DNA of 64,000 bases from Rhizopus sp. PT2906 (lineage: Eukaryota; Mucoromycota; Mucoromycetes; Mucorales; Rhizopodaceae), in assembly GCA_025529335.1 (NCBI GenBank), contig JAMYHX010000012.1, positions 124,001 to 188,000 of the forward strand. The letters run 5' to 3'. Positions 11,889-22,646 of the stretch are shown piece by piece. The notes beneath the pieces are model-generated. The model ran no database searches, was not told the origin of the DNA, and saw only the letters and a program-made list of their open reading frames with translations. Made by a program: the position numbers and the translations under genes. How positions within the stretch are numbered: the stretch's first letter is position 1; every line of letters starts with the position of its first letter.

Positions 11889-12474
11889 ATGGAAAAGATT
11901 AAAGAAGTAACGAATAAGCCATTGATGTATTTAAAAATAATCTAAAATAAATCAATAGAAAATTGCTAGTATTAGAGCAGAAGCAGAAGCAGCCAATGCT
12001 AGAGCAGATGAATATGAAAAGAAATATAAAGAATTAGAGCAATTACAGATGAAACAGGAACATGAGATTATTTCCCTTTCAAACCAAAATAAACATCTTC
12101 AAGAAGACTTGGAGTTGGCTCATCAAAAGATTGAACAACTGAAAGCCTTGGAAGAAGAGGATGACGATCTTAAGAAAGAAAACGATGCTGCTCAAAGAAA
12201 AATTACTTTGCTTGAACAAGAGTTGGAAAAATCAGAAAAGGCAGTGAGAGAAGCAACAAAGAAGTAAGTCCATTGCGACGTACACATCGTCTTATTGACA
12301 CACAATCTTAGTTTCCGTGAGGCTGATGTAAAGGCTGAGCATTTCGAACGTAAAGTTCAACAGCTGGAGACCTTATCATCAGATCAAGAGAAAAAGATCG
12401 AAGACCTGAAAGCGAAAATTATCGAGTTACAATCACAGTTGGATGAGTTCAATGCTCAGCTGGATGACATTTAA
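11889..12474 (+). CDS. Tropomyosin
   Basis: Three exons. A short first exon (MEKIKE) is followed by KIASIRAEAEAANARADEY and a continuous heptad-repeat coiled coil: LSNQNKHLQEDLELAHQKIE, LLEQELEKSEKAVREA, ADVKAEHFERKVQQLE, and the end LQSQLDEFNAQLDDI before TAA at 12,472. At about 160 residues, nearly all coiled coil without Pro or Gly breaks, it matches fungal tropomyosins in length (yeast Tpm1/Tpm2 161-199). The N-terminus MEKIKEKIASIRAEA and the pattern of conserved hydrophobic heptads fit that family. It binds and stabilises formin-made actin cables for polarised growth. A generic coiled coil cannot be fully excluded from sequence reading alone. Confidence 0.85.
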
Positions 12475-12597
12475 TCAAATAAAAAAAAAGCACATGTATT
12501 CGGCTTTATATTTATCCGCTATTTTACCTTTTTTTACAGAGAAAAAAAGAATTTCTTTTTTCTTTCTTTATCATTTTTTTTTTAAAAAAAAAAAACC

Positions 12598-13928
12598 ATG
12601 TCAAAGCTTGGCACAGACGAAAACCCTATTGATACTAGCTATTATGAGCTTCTTGACGTCTCACCAACAGCGGATGCTATGCAAATAAAAAAGGCCTACA
12701 GGTTAGTTATTTTATCTAGATAAACATTGATCGCTCATACATTCTCTCCTTTTTTTTAATATAGAAAACTTGCCTTGGTAATAATAATATTTATTGATTA
12801 GATTATTTGTATATTAAATATTTAATAGAAATACCATCCAGATAAAAACCAAACAACCGAAGCTGAAGAGAAGGTAAGTCTTTAAAATATATACACAGGA
12901 TGATATATTGACCTTTGTTATAGTTTAAACAAATTTCTGAAGCTTATCAAGTGCTGTCTGATTCTCAACTGCGCGCTTATTACAACAAATATGGTAAAGA
13001 TAACGAATTGGCTCCTGAGGGAGGATTTGCCGATCCTCGAGAATACTTTCAACAAATGTTTGGTGGTGATGCATTTAGAAGTAGTGTACCAATAATATAC
13101 ATCAAACAAGAAAAACTCATATTATTTATATAGACATCATTGGTGATTTAGCTGTAGGCGAAATGTTTAGCGATGCTCAGCAAGAGGAATTGAACAGTCC
13201 AACCATTGAAGGTTCCGAGGGACAAAAGTCCAAACAAACCAACAATATGAATAAGGAACAGATTGAAAAAATGCAAAAGCAGCAACAGGAACGCATCGAA
13301 AAACTTGCAGAACATCTTATTCACAAATTAGCCATGTATACAGATTCCAAAGGGGGAGAAGAGGATGTGAAGCGATTCCAGGAACATATCAAGATGGAAG
13401 CTGAAAAGTTGAAAAAGGAAAGCTACGGTGTCGAATTACTTCATTCGATTGGAGGAGTTTATTCATTAAAGGCAAGACATTACTTGGGAATTAAAGGTGG
13501 CGGTATGCCCAGTATTTTCGTCGGGTTTAAGCAAAAGAAGCATATTGTCAAGGAACTTTGGACAACAGTAAAAGTGGCAATGGATGTGCAGCAGGCTGCC
13601 GACATGATATCAAAGGCAGAAGAATCAGGAATGGATGATTCTGAGAAAATGAAATTGGAAGAAGAAGTGTCTACAAAGGTAAGAAAGGGTGTGTTCTATT
13701 TAAGCTTTTGCTCACAAGTCTTGTATATAGACATATAAGGCATTATGGCAAACATCCAAATTTGAAGTAGAAGCAACACTTCGCTCAGTGTGCGATAAAG
13801 TACTTCAGGACAAGGAAGTAGATGCTAAAACTCGAACAAAACGAGCTATAGCATTAAAATGGATTGGATACATCTACAAGCATACAGAGGCCGAGACATC
13901 TGCTTTAGATATTCAAGTCAAGGCGTAG
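12598..13928 (+). CDS. DnaJ protein with DnaJ-X domain (Caj1/Djp1-like)
   Basis: Multi-exon gene. The J domain is at the N-terminus: DTSYYELLDVSPTADAMQIK, KKAYRKLAL, the HPD motif in KYHPDKNQTT, then FKQISEAYQVLSD. It continues with YFQQMFGGDAF and, after an intron near 13,080-13,135, the X region: IGDLAVGEMFSDA, RIEKLAEHLIHKLAMYTDS, HSIGGVYSLKARHYLG and a C-terminal helical part ending LDIQVKA. There is no Gly/Phe-rich or zinc domain, which is typical of the Caj1/Djp1 class rather than Ydj1. It stimulates Hsp70; relatives act on peroxisomal or ER-targeted precursors. The stop at 13,926-13,928 is 9 bp from the stop of the convergent dehydrogenase gene. Confidence 0.9.
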
Positions 13929-13937
13929 TTGTACACT

Positions 13938-16900
13938 TTATTTCATAATATCTTCTAATAGTTTACTTGCTTGCTGCTTAAATACACTAGAAATACCTAC
14001 AGCAGGAGCAGAAAGTGGTTCTCTACCAACGTATTGAATTACCTATAGTATATTTATAATTTACATTTAATAAAAGTCCTTCTTGATAATATGTACTATA
14101 ACAATTTACCTTGTCCTTTGGAATCAACTGACTTAATCTTGGCGCCATAAATGAATAAGCACCAGCGTTCTGTGGCTCTTCTTGGCACCAAACAAATTCA
14201 TCAGCTTGTCCATACTGTTCGATCTCCTTCTTCAACTCGTTTCTTGGGAAAGGACTCAATTCCTCAATACGGATCAGTGCCACACGATCCTTCATTCCTC
14301 TACGCTCTCTCTCTTTGACAAGGTCATAGTAGAATTTACCAGAGACAAAGACGACCTTTTTCACTTGATCTGTATTCTCTATTGTGTTGTCGCCCAAGAC
14401 AGGTTGGAATCGAGTACCAGGACCCATTTCATCCAAATTACTAACAGCAACCTATATAGTATGTTAAGTAAGGAGCATTCTCTTGTAAGATCAACTTACA
14501 GGAGATTTCAATAAGCTCTTGGGTGATATGACAACGAGGGGCTTTCGATACTGTCGAAGCATCTACAAAAGGAAGCGACATGTTGAGCAAAAAAAAAAAA
14601 GAAACAGAAAATTAAAAAGCGTGTGCATTTCTTACCTGCCTACGTAAAACATGGAAATATTGTGCAGGAGTAGTACAGTTTACAATGTGCCAATTAGCTG
14701 CTTGTCTATGCGCCTTGTTTACATCAAAGGGATCATTGCTCATCTATAATTTTATGCATATTATTATTAAGAGCAGCCTCAAACAGAAGTTTTAAACATT
14801 TACCTGTAAGAATCTCTCTACACGACTAGAAGAATGTTCAGGACCAGCACCATCCTGACCATGAGGCAATAGCATGACCAGACCACTCTGACGCAGCCAT
14901 TTTTCTTCACCGCTAGATAAGAAGGTATCAATGATGATCTGAGCACCATTAAAGAAATCACCAAACTGAGCCTCCCAGAGGACTAGGCGTTTAGGCGATT
15001 CGAGTGACATGCCGTATTCGAAACCAAGCACAGCGAATTCAGAGAGGGGACTGTTGGCGACCTCAAAGTGACTTTTAACATTCTCCATATGATTTAAAGG
15101 GACTACTGCGCGTTCGGTGTCTTGACAGACAAACATGGCATGACGCTGTGAGAAGGTACCTCTTCCAACATCTTGTCCAGAGATACGAACGTCCATGCCT
15201 TCCTTCATCAAGGAGCCAAATGCAAGGGCTTCGGCTGTAGCCCAGTCAAGAGAATGGCCTTGTGAAAGCTTCTTTAATCGTTGTTCGATGTGATACTTTT
15301 GAAGACGAGGATGGACCTTGATGCCTTCGGGTGGTGTGACAGAGTATTTGCCAATTTCTTTTAGTAGCTCAACATCGCAACCAGTCTCTACTTGCTCCTC
15401 AGGTTGCTCCTTGATGTGCTCTATGCCTCTCCAGTTACCATCAAGGTGATAATTGGATGATGGTTTGTAAGACTCTGCTTCCTGGAGACCTTGTTCAAGC
15501 ATCTCAACGTGACGCTGACGAACGGCTTCAACTTCGTTTTCTCCACTCAATACAGATTCTTGCAAGAGTTTCTTTTCATACAACTTTGGAACTGATGTAC
15601 GGTGTCGGATGTTGTTGTACATTAATGGTTGAGTGAAAGCAGGTTCATCCAATTCATTGTGGCCCCAACGACGGTAACACATGAGGTCGAGAATGATATC
15701 CTACAAACGGCACCATGTCAACCCTTGGATAAAAAAGGAATATGCTTTGTCTTACCTTTCTAAACTTATTACGATACTCGAATACAACGTCTAATGCTCT
15801 TGCTACGTCCTCGGGATAATCACCATTGACATGGACAACAGGAACATTAATCATCTTTCCAATATCGGAACAGTATGCAGAAGATCGAGCATTTTGTGCA
15901 GGTGTGGTGTACCCCAACTGGTTGTTGACCACAATGTGGACAGAGCCGCCAGATGAGTAATGAGGAAGGTTAGACATGCCAAAGGATTCCATAACAACAC
16001 CTTGTCCTGTAAATGCCTATAAAAAGAATGAGTATAATCAAGTTGTTATATAAATAAAAGACTTACTGCATCACCGTGAATTTGAATACACATCACACGG
16101 TCTCCAAGGTTGCATGAAGAGTCAGCTGTGGCCAGACGATCTGTTTGCTTCGCTCTGGCTTTACCCATAGCCACAGGGTTGATAGCTTCCAAGTGAGAAG
16201 GATTATGGAGTAAGGAGACATGGACCTTTTTACCATGATATTCAAGGTCAGGGTTGTTTGTCAAGTGAGAAATCACGTCACCAGAAGCGAAGGTTCCTTC
16301 AGGTAACTCTGAGAAGCCCTTCATTTTGTGGAAGAGAGCGGCATGGGGATAGTTTAGTAAATCACAAAGCAAATTCAGTCTTCCACGATGAGGCATTCCA
16401 ATGATAACATCCTGTACACCATTTAAAGCCGAGAGCTCAAAGAGTCGATCCAATGCTACCATCATACTCTCTGCTCCTTCGAGACCGTAACGCTTTACGT
16501 TGGGAAACTTTTTACCAAGAAATTGATCAAACACTTCTGAATTGACCAAGAGCTCATGGATTCGCTTCTTTTGATCTACTGTAAGTTCAGGTTTTTGCCA
16601 ACTCTCGACAGCATGATACCACCATCTTCTCTCACTAGCACTCTAAAAAAGGAAACTTTTAATATTGTAAACTCAGATGACGCGCGTTTAAGCTTACAGG
16701 TATATGCATAAATTCATAGGCAATTTTCCCACAATAGACAGCTTGAAGGTGGTTCAGGATCGTTTTGAAATCTGCCTCTTCTCCACCACTTGTGTTCTCT
16801 TGCAAGGCGTCATTTGTATGAAGGATACCTGCGAGATTGTAGCGTTCATCATCTTTGCCCAAACCATATCGTTCAGGTTTCAAGGCAAGTACTTCTCTAT

Positions 16901-17203
16901 AAAATTGTTGTTAGATAGGTATACCTTTATTTTTGGTGCTTATACTTACTTTCTTTTCATTATATTCAGAGGATCTAGCTGAGCACCTTCATGACCATGT
17001 GTACGATAAGCTTGGACCATACGTAGTAAGCTACCGTACTGACTACGGTTGGCTAATTCTTGTTCTGTATAATCAGGTAGTTTGAATTCTTTAGGTACTC
17101 GATACCCATAAACGCCGTCGTCATGATAATAACGTGTATTTCTAAGCAAGACACGACCTGATCTCGGTTTTTTAACTATATTACAAGAAACAGCTCTAAA
17201 CAT
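13938..17203 (-). CDS. 2-oxoadipate dehydrogenase E1, mitochondrial (DHTKD1 type)
   Basis: About ten exons, roughly 920 residues. The ATG at 17,203 begins a basic, Ser/Asn-containing mitochondrial presequence (MFRAVSCNIVKK to RVLLRNTRYYH), followed by GVYGYR. Key stretches are QAVYCGKIAYEFMHIP, VKRYGLEGAESMM, DVIIGMPHRGRLN, GDVISHLTNNPD, SHLEAINPVAMGKARA, GDRVMCIQIHGDA (thiamine diphosphate site), NNQLGYTTPA, RRWGHNELDEPAF, SGQDVGRGTFSQRHA and the C-terminal YVGREPLSAPAVG. This family decarboxylates 2-oxo acids with lipoyl E2. I place it with DHTKD1 rather than classical 2-oxoglutarate dehydrogenase because of the GVYGYR start, GDVISHL instead of the OGDH SGDVKYHLG form, the NQLGYTTPA/YCSDIGK block and the shorter N-terminus. 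It would act late in lysine and tryptophan breakdown. E1 activity is certain; substrate preference is inferred. Confidence 0.88.
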
Positions 17204-17991
17204 GTGTGAAAAAATAAAAAGAGTGAGAAAAAGGAGAAGATAAGCAAGTTCTTTATTTATAGTAAGTCTCTTTTTACCACGCAAAACACCTGCATTGGCC
17301 CACGGTCACCTGATCGAATCCAAATCAGTTTTAGTTGTAGCTGTTATTACAAGATATTTTTGGATATATTTGTTAAATTCGAGGCTATAAAATCAGATGG
17401 AAACAACACAAGCAATGTCTTTTGTTCTTACTGCTTTATTTTCCCTCTATTATTTACATGTAAATGCAAATGACAAGTGCCTGGGAAATGTTAAACTATT
17501 GGCTGTCGTTCAATGTACAACGTCCAATGAGAACATGAATTCCCTGATTTCTAAAGGGGTTGATTTACGATTGATTTCATTCTTAAATATCTTTAATGAT
17601 ACAGAATACGTGTGATGAGATAAAACGATGCTTTTGTTAATCTTTTTAATATACCATCGATTAAAGAAATGGTACGAGTAACTGAAGCAAAAGCGTTATT
17701 AGCACTTTACTCAGAATTTATTCACGCATTGGTAGAGAAATGATAACTTCGATGACAAGTGGTATAAATAAGAGTCCATCAGCGTCAAGTGGATGAGAGG
17801 ATAAAATCAGAGCTTGTCTTTGCGTGAGGTTAGTAAAAATATCAGTCAAAGATGAAAGCAGTTGTCACAGGCGAAGCTGACGATCATTTAGACCAAAAGT
17901 GACGTCTACTTTAGAGTAGAGTCTCTAAAAAGCAAAAGCACAATAACCCCTCATTGAATGAGGGTAGACATTTCAGATACAAGAGGCAGGG

Positions 17992-18022
<31 letters not shown>

Positions 18023-18858
18023 CCAACGGTTGTCTACTGAAACATCTGATGTCAACACATCATTACTTTACAAAAAAATATAGCTAAATATAAAAAAGAA
18101 GTATCGTGTAATACTAGTTGACATTAGCAAAAACAGACAAGTTAAAAATGAACTTTTCTCTGGCCTCTTTTTTGTCTTCTTTTGGTCTCTTGAACTTTTT
18201 GTTTTTGAAAACAAAGAAAAGTAATACATCCTTCATGACCTATATTTTGACAACATTTGATTTAACAATATTTTATGTGGCAGTCAGGATCCTGTAATAA
18301 TGAACTCTCATTTTGTCTTGCAGTAAAAAGCTAGTAATCGTCAGGAACAGCATCATCTGGTCTTGAAATACGCATAACAGCATACAAATATTTCATAGAA
18401 AGGGAAAAGAAAAGGATTCATACCAATGGATGATGTATATAGTCATCCGTTTCTTACATAACCAAGTCTACTTGAGATAATTCGATCTTCATCTTGCATT
18501 ATGCACATATTACTTTGTAACCATTCAAGGGACGTCCATCATCTGACAATGGCTTACCACATTGATTTGCTCTGGTTTATAATTTGAAAGAGCGACTGAG
18601 TTTCAGTGGAGTGCGGGGTAAAAGATGGCATGTGAAGGTGGCAAGGTCCCTTGTCAACAGTAAGAAATTTATAATACAAAATATACGGTGGATAAACCTT
18701 GGAGCGGAAAGGTTCGTAAGAGGTGCGTTAGAAGTGGAAGAGTACCTAATTGTTCATCGTTTGTACTTTAAACTCCTTCTCTCTCTTTTTTTTCCTTTAA
18801 TTTTTTTTAAAAAACATCACCCCCCTCTCTCTCTCTTTTTTATTTTCAGGTAAAAAAG
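17204..18858. other. Intergenic region with possible coding relic
   Basis: About 1.65 kb between divergent mitochondrial genes. A frame at 17,397-17,615 (MSFVLTALFSLYYL, CLGNVKLLAVVQCT, SLISKGVDLRLISFLN) followed by a second in-frame fragment near 17,655-17,740 (KEMVRVTEAKALLALYSEF) reads like a decayed helical-repeat gene, but I cannot name it. A short hairpin (CCTCAT-tga-ATGAGG) lies near 17,950, an A-run at about 17,993-18,016, and CT-rich promoter-like DNA just before 18,850. Confidence 0.4.
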
Positions 18859-21108
18859 ATGTTGAAGCTCTTGCAATCTTCCAAGGCAGTAAGTAAAATA
18901 TCGTGTTTATCTGTCAACTTGTAATTAACGTTTTTAATTAGTTATCTGCAGTTAGTAAGTTTAAATTCAGTAAATTAAGAATGCAACATAACAGAGAAAC
19001 CTATAGAATCCAACACTGTTCGAATGACCACTCGTGGTCTTCACATTTCTAAGCCTGCTATGCAAGTTATGGCTACCAACCCTCTTCGCGCCAAAGAGGC
19101 TTCCGTATGTTGCATATCCTTACGTAAAAAATATATATCTCATTTATTTCCAGGGACCTATTGCAAGCAAATATCCTGTTATTGATCACGAATATGATGC
19201 CGTCGTCGTTGGTGCTGGTGGTGCCGGTCTTCGTGCAGCTTTCGGTCTTGCTGAAGCTGGTTTCAACACAGCTTGTATCACTAAGCTGTTCCCTACTCGT
19301 TCTCATACCGTCGCTGCTCAAGTAAGTGTTTGATATTAACAATTAACAACTTGACTCACATTTAGCATAGGGTGGTATCAATGCCGCTCTTGGTAACATG
19401 ACAGAAGATGATTGGAGATGGCATATGTACGATACTGTCAAAGGTTCAGATTGGCTTGGTGACCAGGACGCTATTCACTACATGTGTCGTGAAGCTCCCA
19501 ATACTGTCATCGAACTCGAACATTACGGTGTGCCTTTCTCCAGAACTCCTGAAGGCAAGATCTATCAACGTGCCTTTGGTGGTCAAAGCTTGAAGTTCGG
19601 CAAAGGTAATTGTTTCTTTTTGATGCACCATCCCTCTACTGACACAATACACATTTAGGTGGTCAAGCTTACCGTTGTGCTGCTGTAGCCGATCGTACCG
19701 GTCATGCTATTCTTCACACCTTATATGGTCAATCCCTTCGTCATAGCACCAACTACTTTATCGAATATTTCGCTCTCGATTTGATCATGGAAGATGGCGA
19801 ATGTAAGGGTGTTATTGCCTTGAACATGGAAGATGGTACCCTTCACCGTTTCAGATCTCACAAGACTGTCCTTGCCACTGGTGGTTACGGCCGTGCCTAC
19901 TTCTCTTGTACTTCTGCTCACACCTGTACTGGTGACGGTAACGCCATGGTCGCTCGTGCTGGTCTTCCTCTTCAAGATTTGGAATTTGTCCAATTCCACC
20001 CTACTGGTATCTACGGTTCTGGTTGTTTGATCACCGAAGGTTCTCGTGGTGAAGGTGGATACCTTGTCAACTCTGCTGGTGAACGTTTCATGGAACGTTA
20101 TGCTCCTACTGCCAAGGATTTAGCTTCTCGTGACGTTGTCTCTCGTGCTATGACCATGGAAATTAAGGCCGGTCGTGGTGTTGGTGCCGAAAAGGATCAC
20201 ATCTACCTCCAACTTCACCACCTTCCTGCCTCTGTTCTTAAGGAACGTTTGCCCGGTATCTCTGAGACCGCCGCTATTTTCGCTGGTGTTGATGTTACAA
20301 AGGAACCTATCCCTGTCTTGCCTACTGTCCACTATAACATGGGTGGTATCCCTACTCGCTACACTGGTGAAGTTCTCACTGTCAATGAAAAGGGTGAAGA
20401 TCAAGTTGTCCCTGGCCTCTATGCTGCTGGTGAAGCTGCCTGTGTCTCTGTCCACGGTGCTAACCGTTTGGGTGCTAACTCCTTGTTAGATATTGTTGTC
20501 TTTGGTCGTGCTGTTGCTCACCACATTGCCGACACTCTTGAACCCAATACCCCCTTGAAGCCTTTCGCTGCTGATGCCGGTGCTAACACCATTGCCAACT
20601 TGGATAAACTCAGAAACGCCAGCGGACCCAAGCGTACTGCTGAAATTCGTCTTGCCATGCAAAAGGCCATGCAAGCTGATGCTGCTGTCTTTAGAACTCA
20701 AGAAACTCTTGATGAAGGTAAGATATGAAAAAGCATAAGGATAAACACTCAACGATGTTTATTATAGGTTGCACCAAGATTGACAAGATCTGGCACTCAT
20801 TCAAGGACGTTGGTGTGACCGATCGTGGTATGATCTGGAACACTGATTTGGTTGAAACCTTGGAACTTCAAAACTTGTTGACCTGTGCCTCACAAACTAT
20901 GCACGCTGCTGCTGTTCGTAAGGAATCCCGTGGTGCCCACGCACGTGATGACTACCCTGATCGTGATGATGAAAACTGGATGAAGCACACACTCTCTTGG
21001 CAAGACCAAGAATCTGGTGAAGTTAAGCTTGATTACCGTGGTGTTACCGCCACTACTCTTGATGAAGCTGAATGCAAGCCTGTTCCTCCTTTTGCTCGTG
21101 TTTACTAA
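18859..21108 (+). CDS. SDHA: Succinate dehydrogenase flavoprotein subunit, mitochondrial
   Basis: The first exon is 18,859-18,888 (MLKLLQSSKA), then a 13-nt micro-exon (18,942-18,954), then an exon from 19,007; together they give a presequence ending around TTRGLHISKPAMQVMATN. The mature part has the FAD-binding DAVVVGAGGAGLRAAFGLAE, the flavinylated-His region [75 protein letters not shown], the catalytic-base region ASRDVVSRAM and the substrate-site HGANRLGANSLLD. It ends PVPPFARVY. Length is about 640 residues, as expected. It oxidises succinate to fumarate in the TCA cycle and passes electrons to the iron-sulfur subunit (Sdh2) of complex II. Codon use is richer in C- and G-ending codons than in neighbouring genes, a sign of high expression. 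At least five introns. Confidence 0.97.
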
Positions 21109-21194
21109 TTAAACACATAAAAACCGCTTATTCCTGTTTCATTTTTAACTTTTGACTGCATATAAAAAATCCCCCTTTTTACGATGACGTATCG

Positions 21195-21207
21195 TCAGTG
21201 TCTGTGA
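21195..21207 (+). repeat. Left copy of 13-bp direct repeat
   Basis: TCAGTGTCTGTGA, about 90 bp after the SDHA stop. It is identical to the sequence at 26,115-26,127. The two may be a target-site duplication, although MULE duplications are normally 8-11 bp. Confidence 0.5.
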
Positions 21208-21304
21208 TTTACTTATTTTGCCCCCCTTTCTGAACTTTAAAATTTGGAGTGGCTGACTTGTATGGCTAAGAAATAAGAAATAAGAATTTTATTTATTTAA
21301 TGCT

Positions 21305-22500
21305 TTATCTTCTTTGTGTTTGCAGATTTATATTTGGTGGAAGCTGCATCTCTTCATTTACTGACAACAACTGTCTTAGTTCATTATATATTTGTGACAG
21401 TCTGTTGTTATTTTCAGATGTTAATTGTATACGACTTTCTAAAGCTTGTCTGCATATATTCGTGATGTTTGTCAACACCTCATCCGTTCTATCTCCAGCG
21501 TCAGATGGTACTTCTGATTGAAGCACATCAGAACTATCAGTAGCTGCTTCACTATGATCATTCTCTACAGTATTCTGGATAAGTGCTGTCTCACCCATCA
21601 TATGAACCCTCAAGCTAGAGTCGATTTCTAGGTGATGCCGTAAGTACACTGTAGCATTTCTCTTATTACTATCGTGACAATCTACTTTGGCTGTAAACTT
21701 CACAGCTTTTATCAAAGCGATAAACCAAATACATATGCTTACAGGCACGCTTATTTCGTTGAAAGTCTATACAATTGCATACAGTCATCATTCCTTGTTC
21801 AGTTAATATATCGTATACAACTTCTGTCGTGAAAGACTTGACAATATAGCACACTTCTTCTTCGATATACACTTTCTGCACCATATCTTCTAATGACAGC
21901 TCATTGACCTCTTCTGCTGCAATCATTCTCTTTCCTGCCTCTCTAGTCTCTGAGCTCATACGTCCGATGTTAGCAGCCATCCTTGCGGTATTGCGCATAA
22001 AATCGGCATGAATATCATCAACCAAGATAAAGATTAATCGATCCAGTCTTCTATTCCTCTTTCTTTGCAAGTAGTTCGTCTTCAATTGGTTATGCCAACT
22101 CTCGATATAATTGTTCGTTTCCATATTGGTGAGAATCTGTATTTGGTAGGCTCTGGCCCACTTAAAGACGCGTTCGTGCTCTAAGTAATAGTTTTTGAAA
22201 TAAAACATAAATGCTGGGTATATACTGAATTTTTGAATGAATTGGTCAATCTTTCTAGTATACAGCTCTGCTACTTTCCTACATCATCTCCTTTACTTAG
22301 GTAATGACCAGCTGGTATCTGATCTTCTTGCTCCTTTACTGCAAAGCCAATATAGTCGCTTGTTCCATGTGGGTTGGCAATCATACAAGGTTTTTCAAAG
22401 ACATCCAGCTCGTAGTCTTCCTCTAGCTTCATTCAATTCTTGATGTATAACTTTCCACAATCACTTTTTGCTAATAAATCATCTGAAGGTTCCTATACAT
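21305..22500 (-). pseudogene. MULE-type transposase relic with SWIM zinc finger
   Basis: Reading on the minus strand from 22,208, a frame of 179 residues has NYIESWHNQLKTNYL and RRLDRLIFILVDDIHADF, then a SWIM finger: VCNCIDFQRNKRACKHMYLV (C-x-C-x9-C-x-H spacing). This is the C-terminal part of MULE/FAR1-type transposases. The tail continues in another frame to 21,305 (YLRHHLEIDSSLRVH, QALESRIQLTSENNNRL). The N-terminal DDE catalytic core is not recognisable. Upstream DNA to about 22,500 keeps only short coherent fragments in changing frames (HGTSDYIGFAVKE; NGALILDKEDYMYR). The copy is broken and cannot transpose by itself. Confidence 0.7.
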
Positions 22501-22646
22501 ATAATCCTCTTTATCTAATATAAGAGCACCATTAGGATACCAATTCTGTCAATGTATCTCTAATTCGTACTTATTCTGCTTTAAATACACATCACCGCAA
22601 GCTTGATAAGAAAATTTATAAATCGTTTTTCTGACATACAACAATT

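Noticed and set aside
13938..17203. Calling the E1 gene KGD1 (2-oxoglutarate dehydrogenase)
   Set aside because: General E1 motifs fit both, but the specific blocks and shorter N-terminus fit DHTKD1 better.
18584..18853. 89-codon frame upstream of SDHA
   Set aside because: It ends in T-rich promoter or leader sequence, has no family, and abuts the SDHA start.
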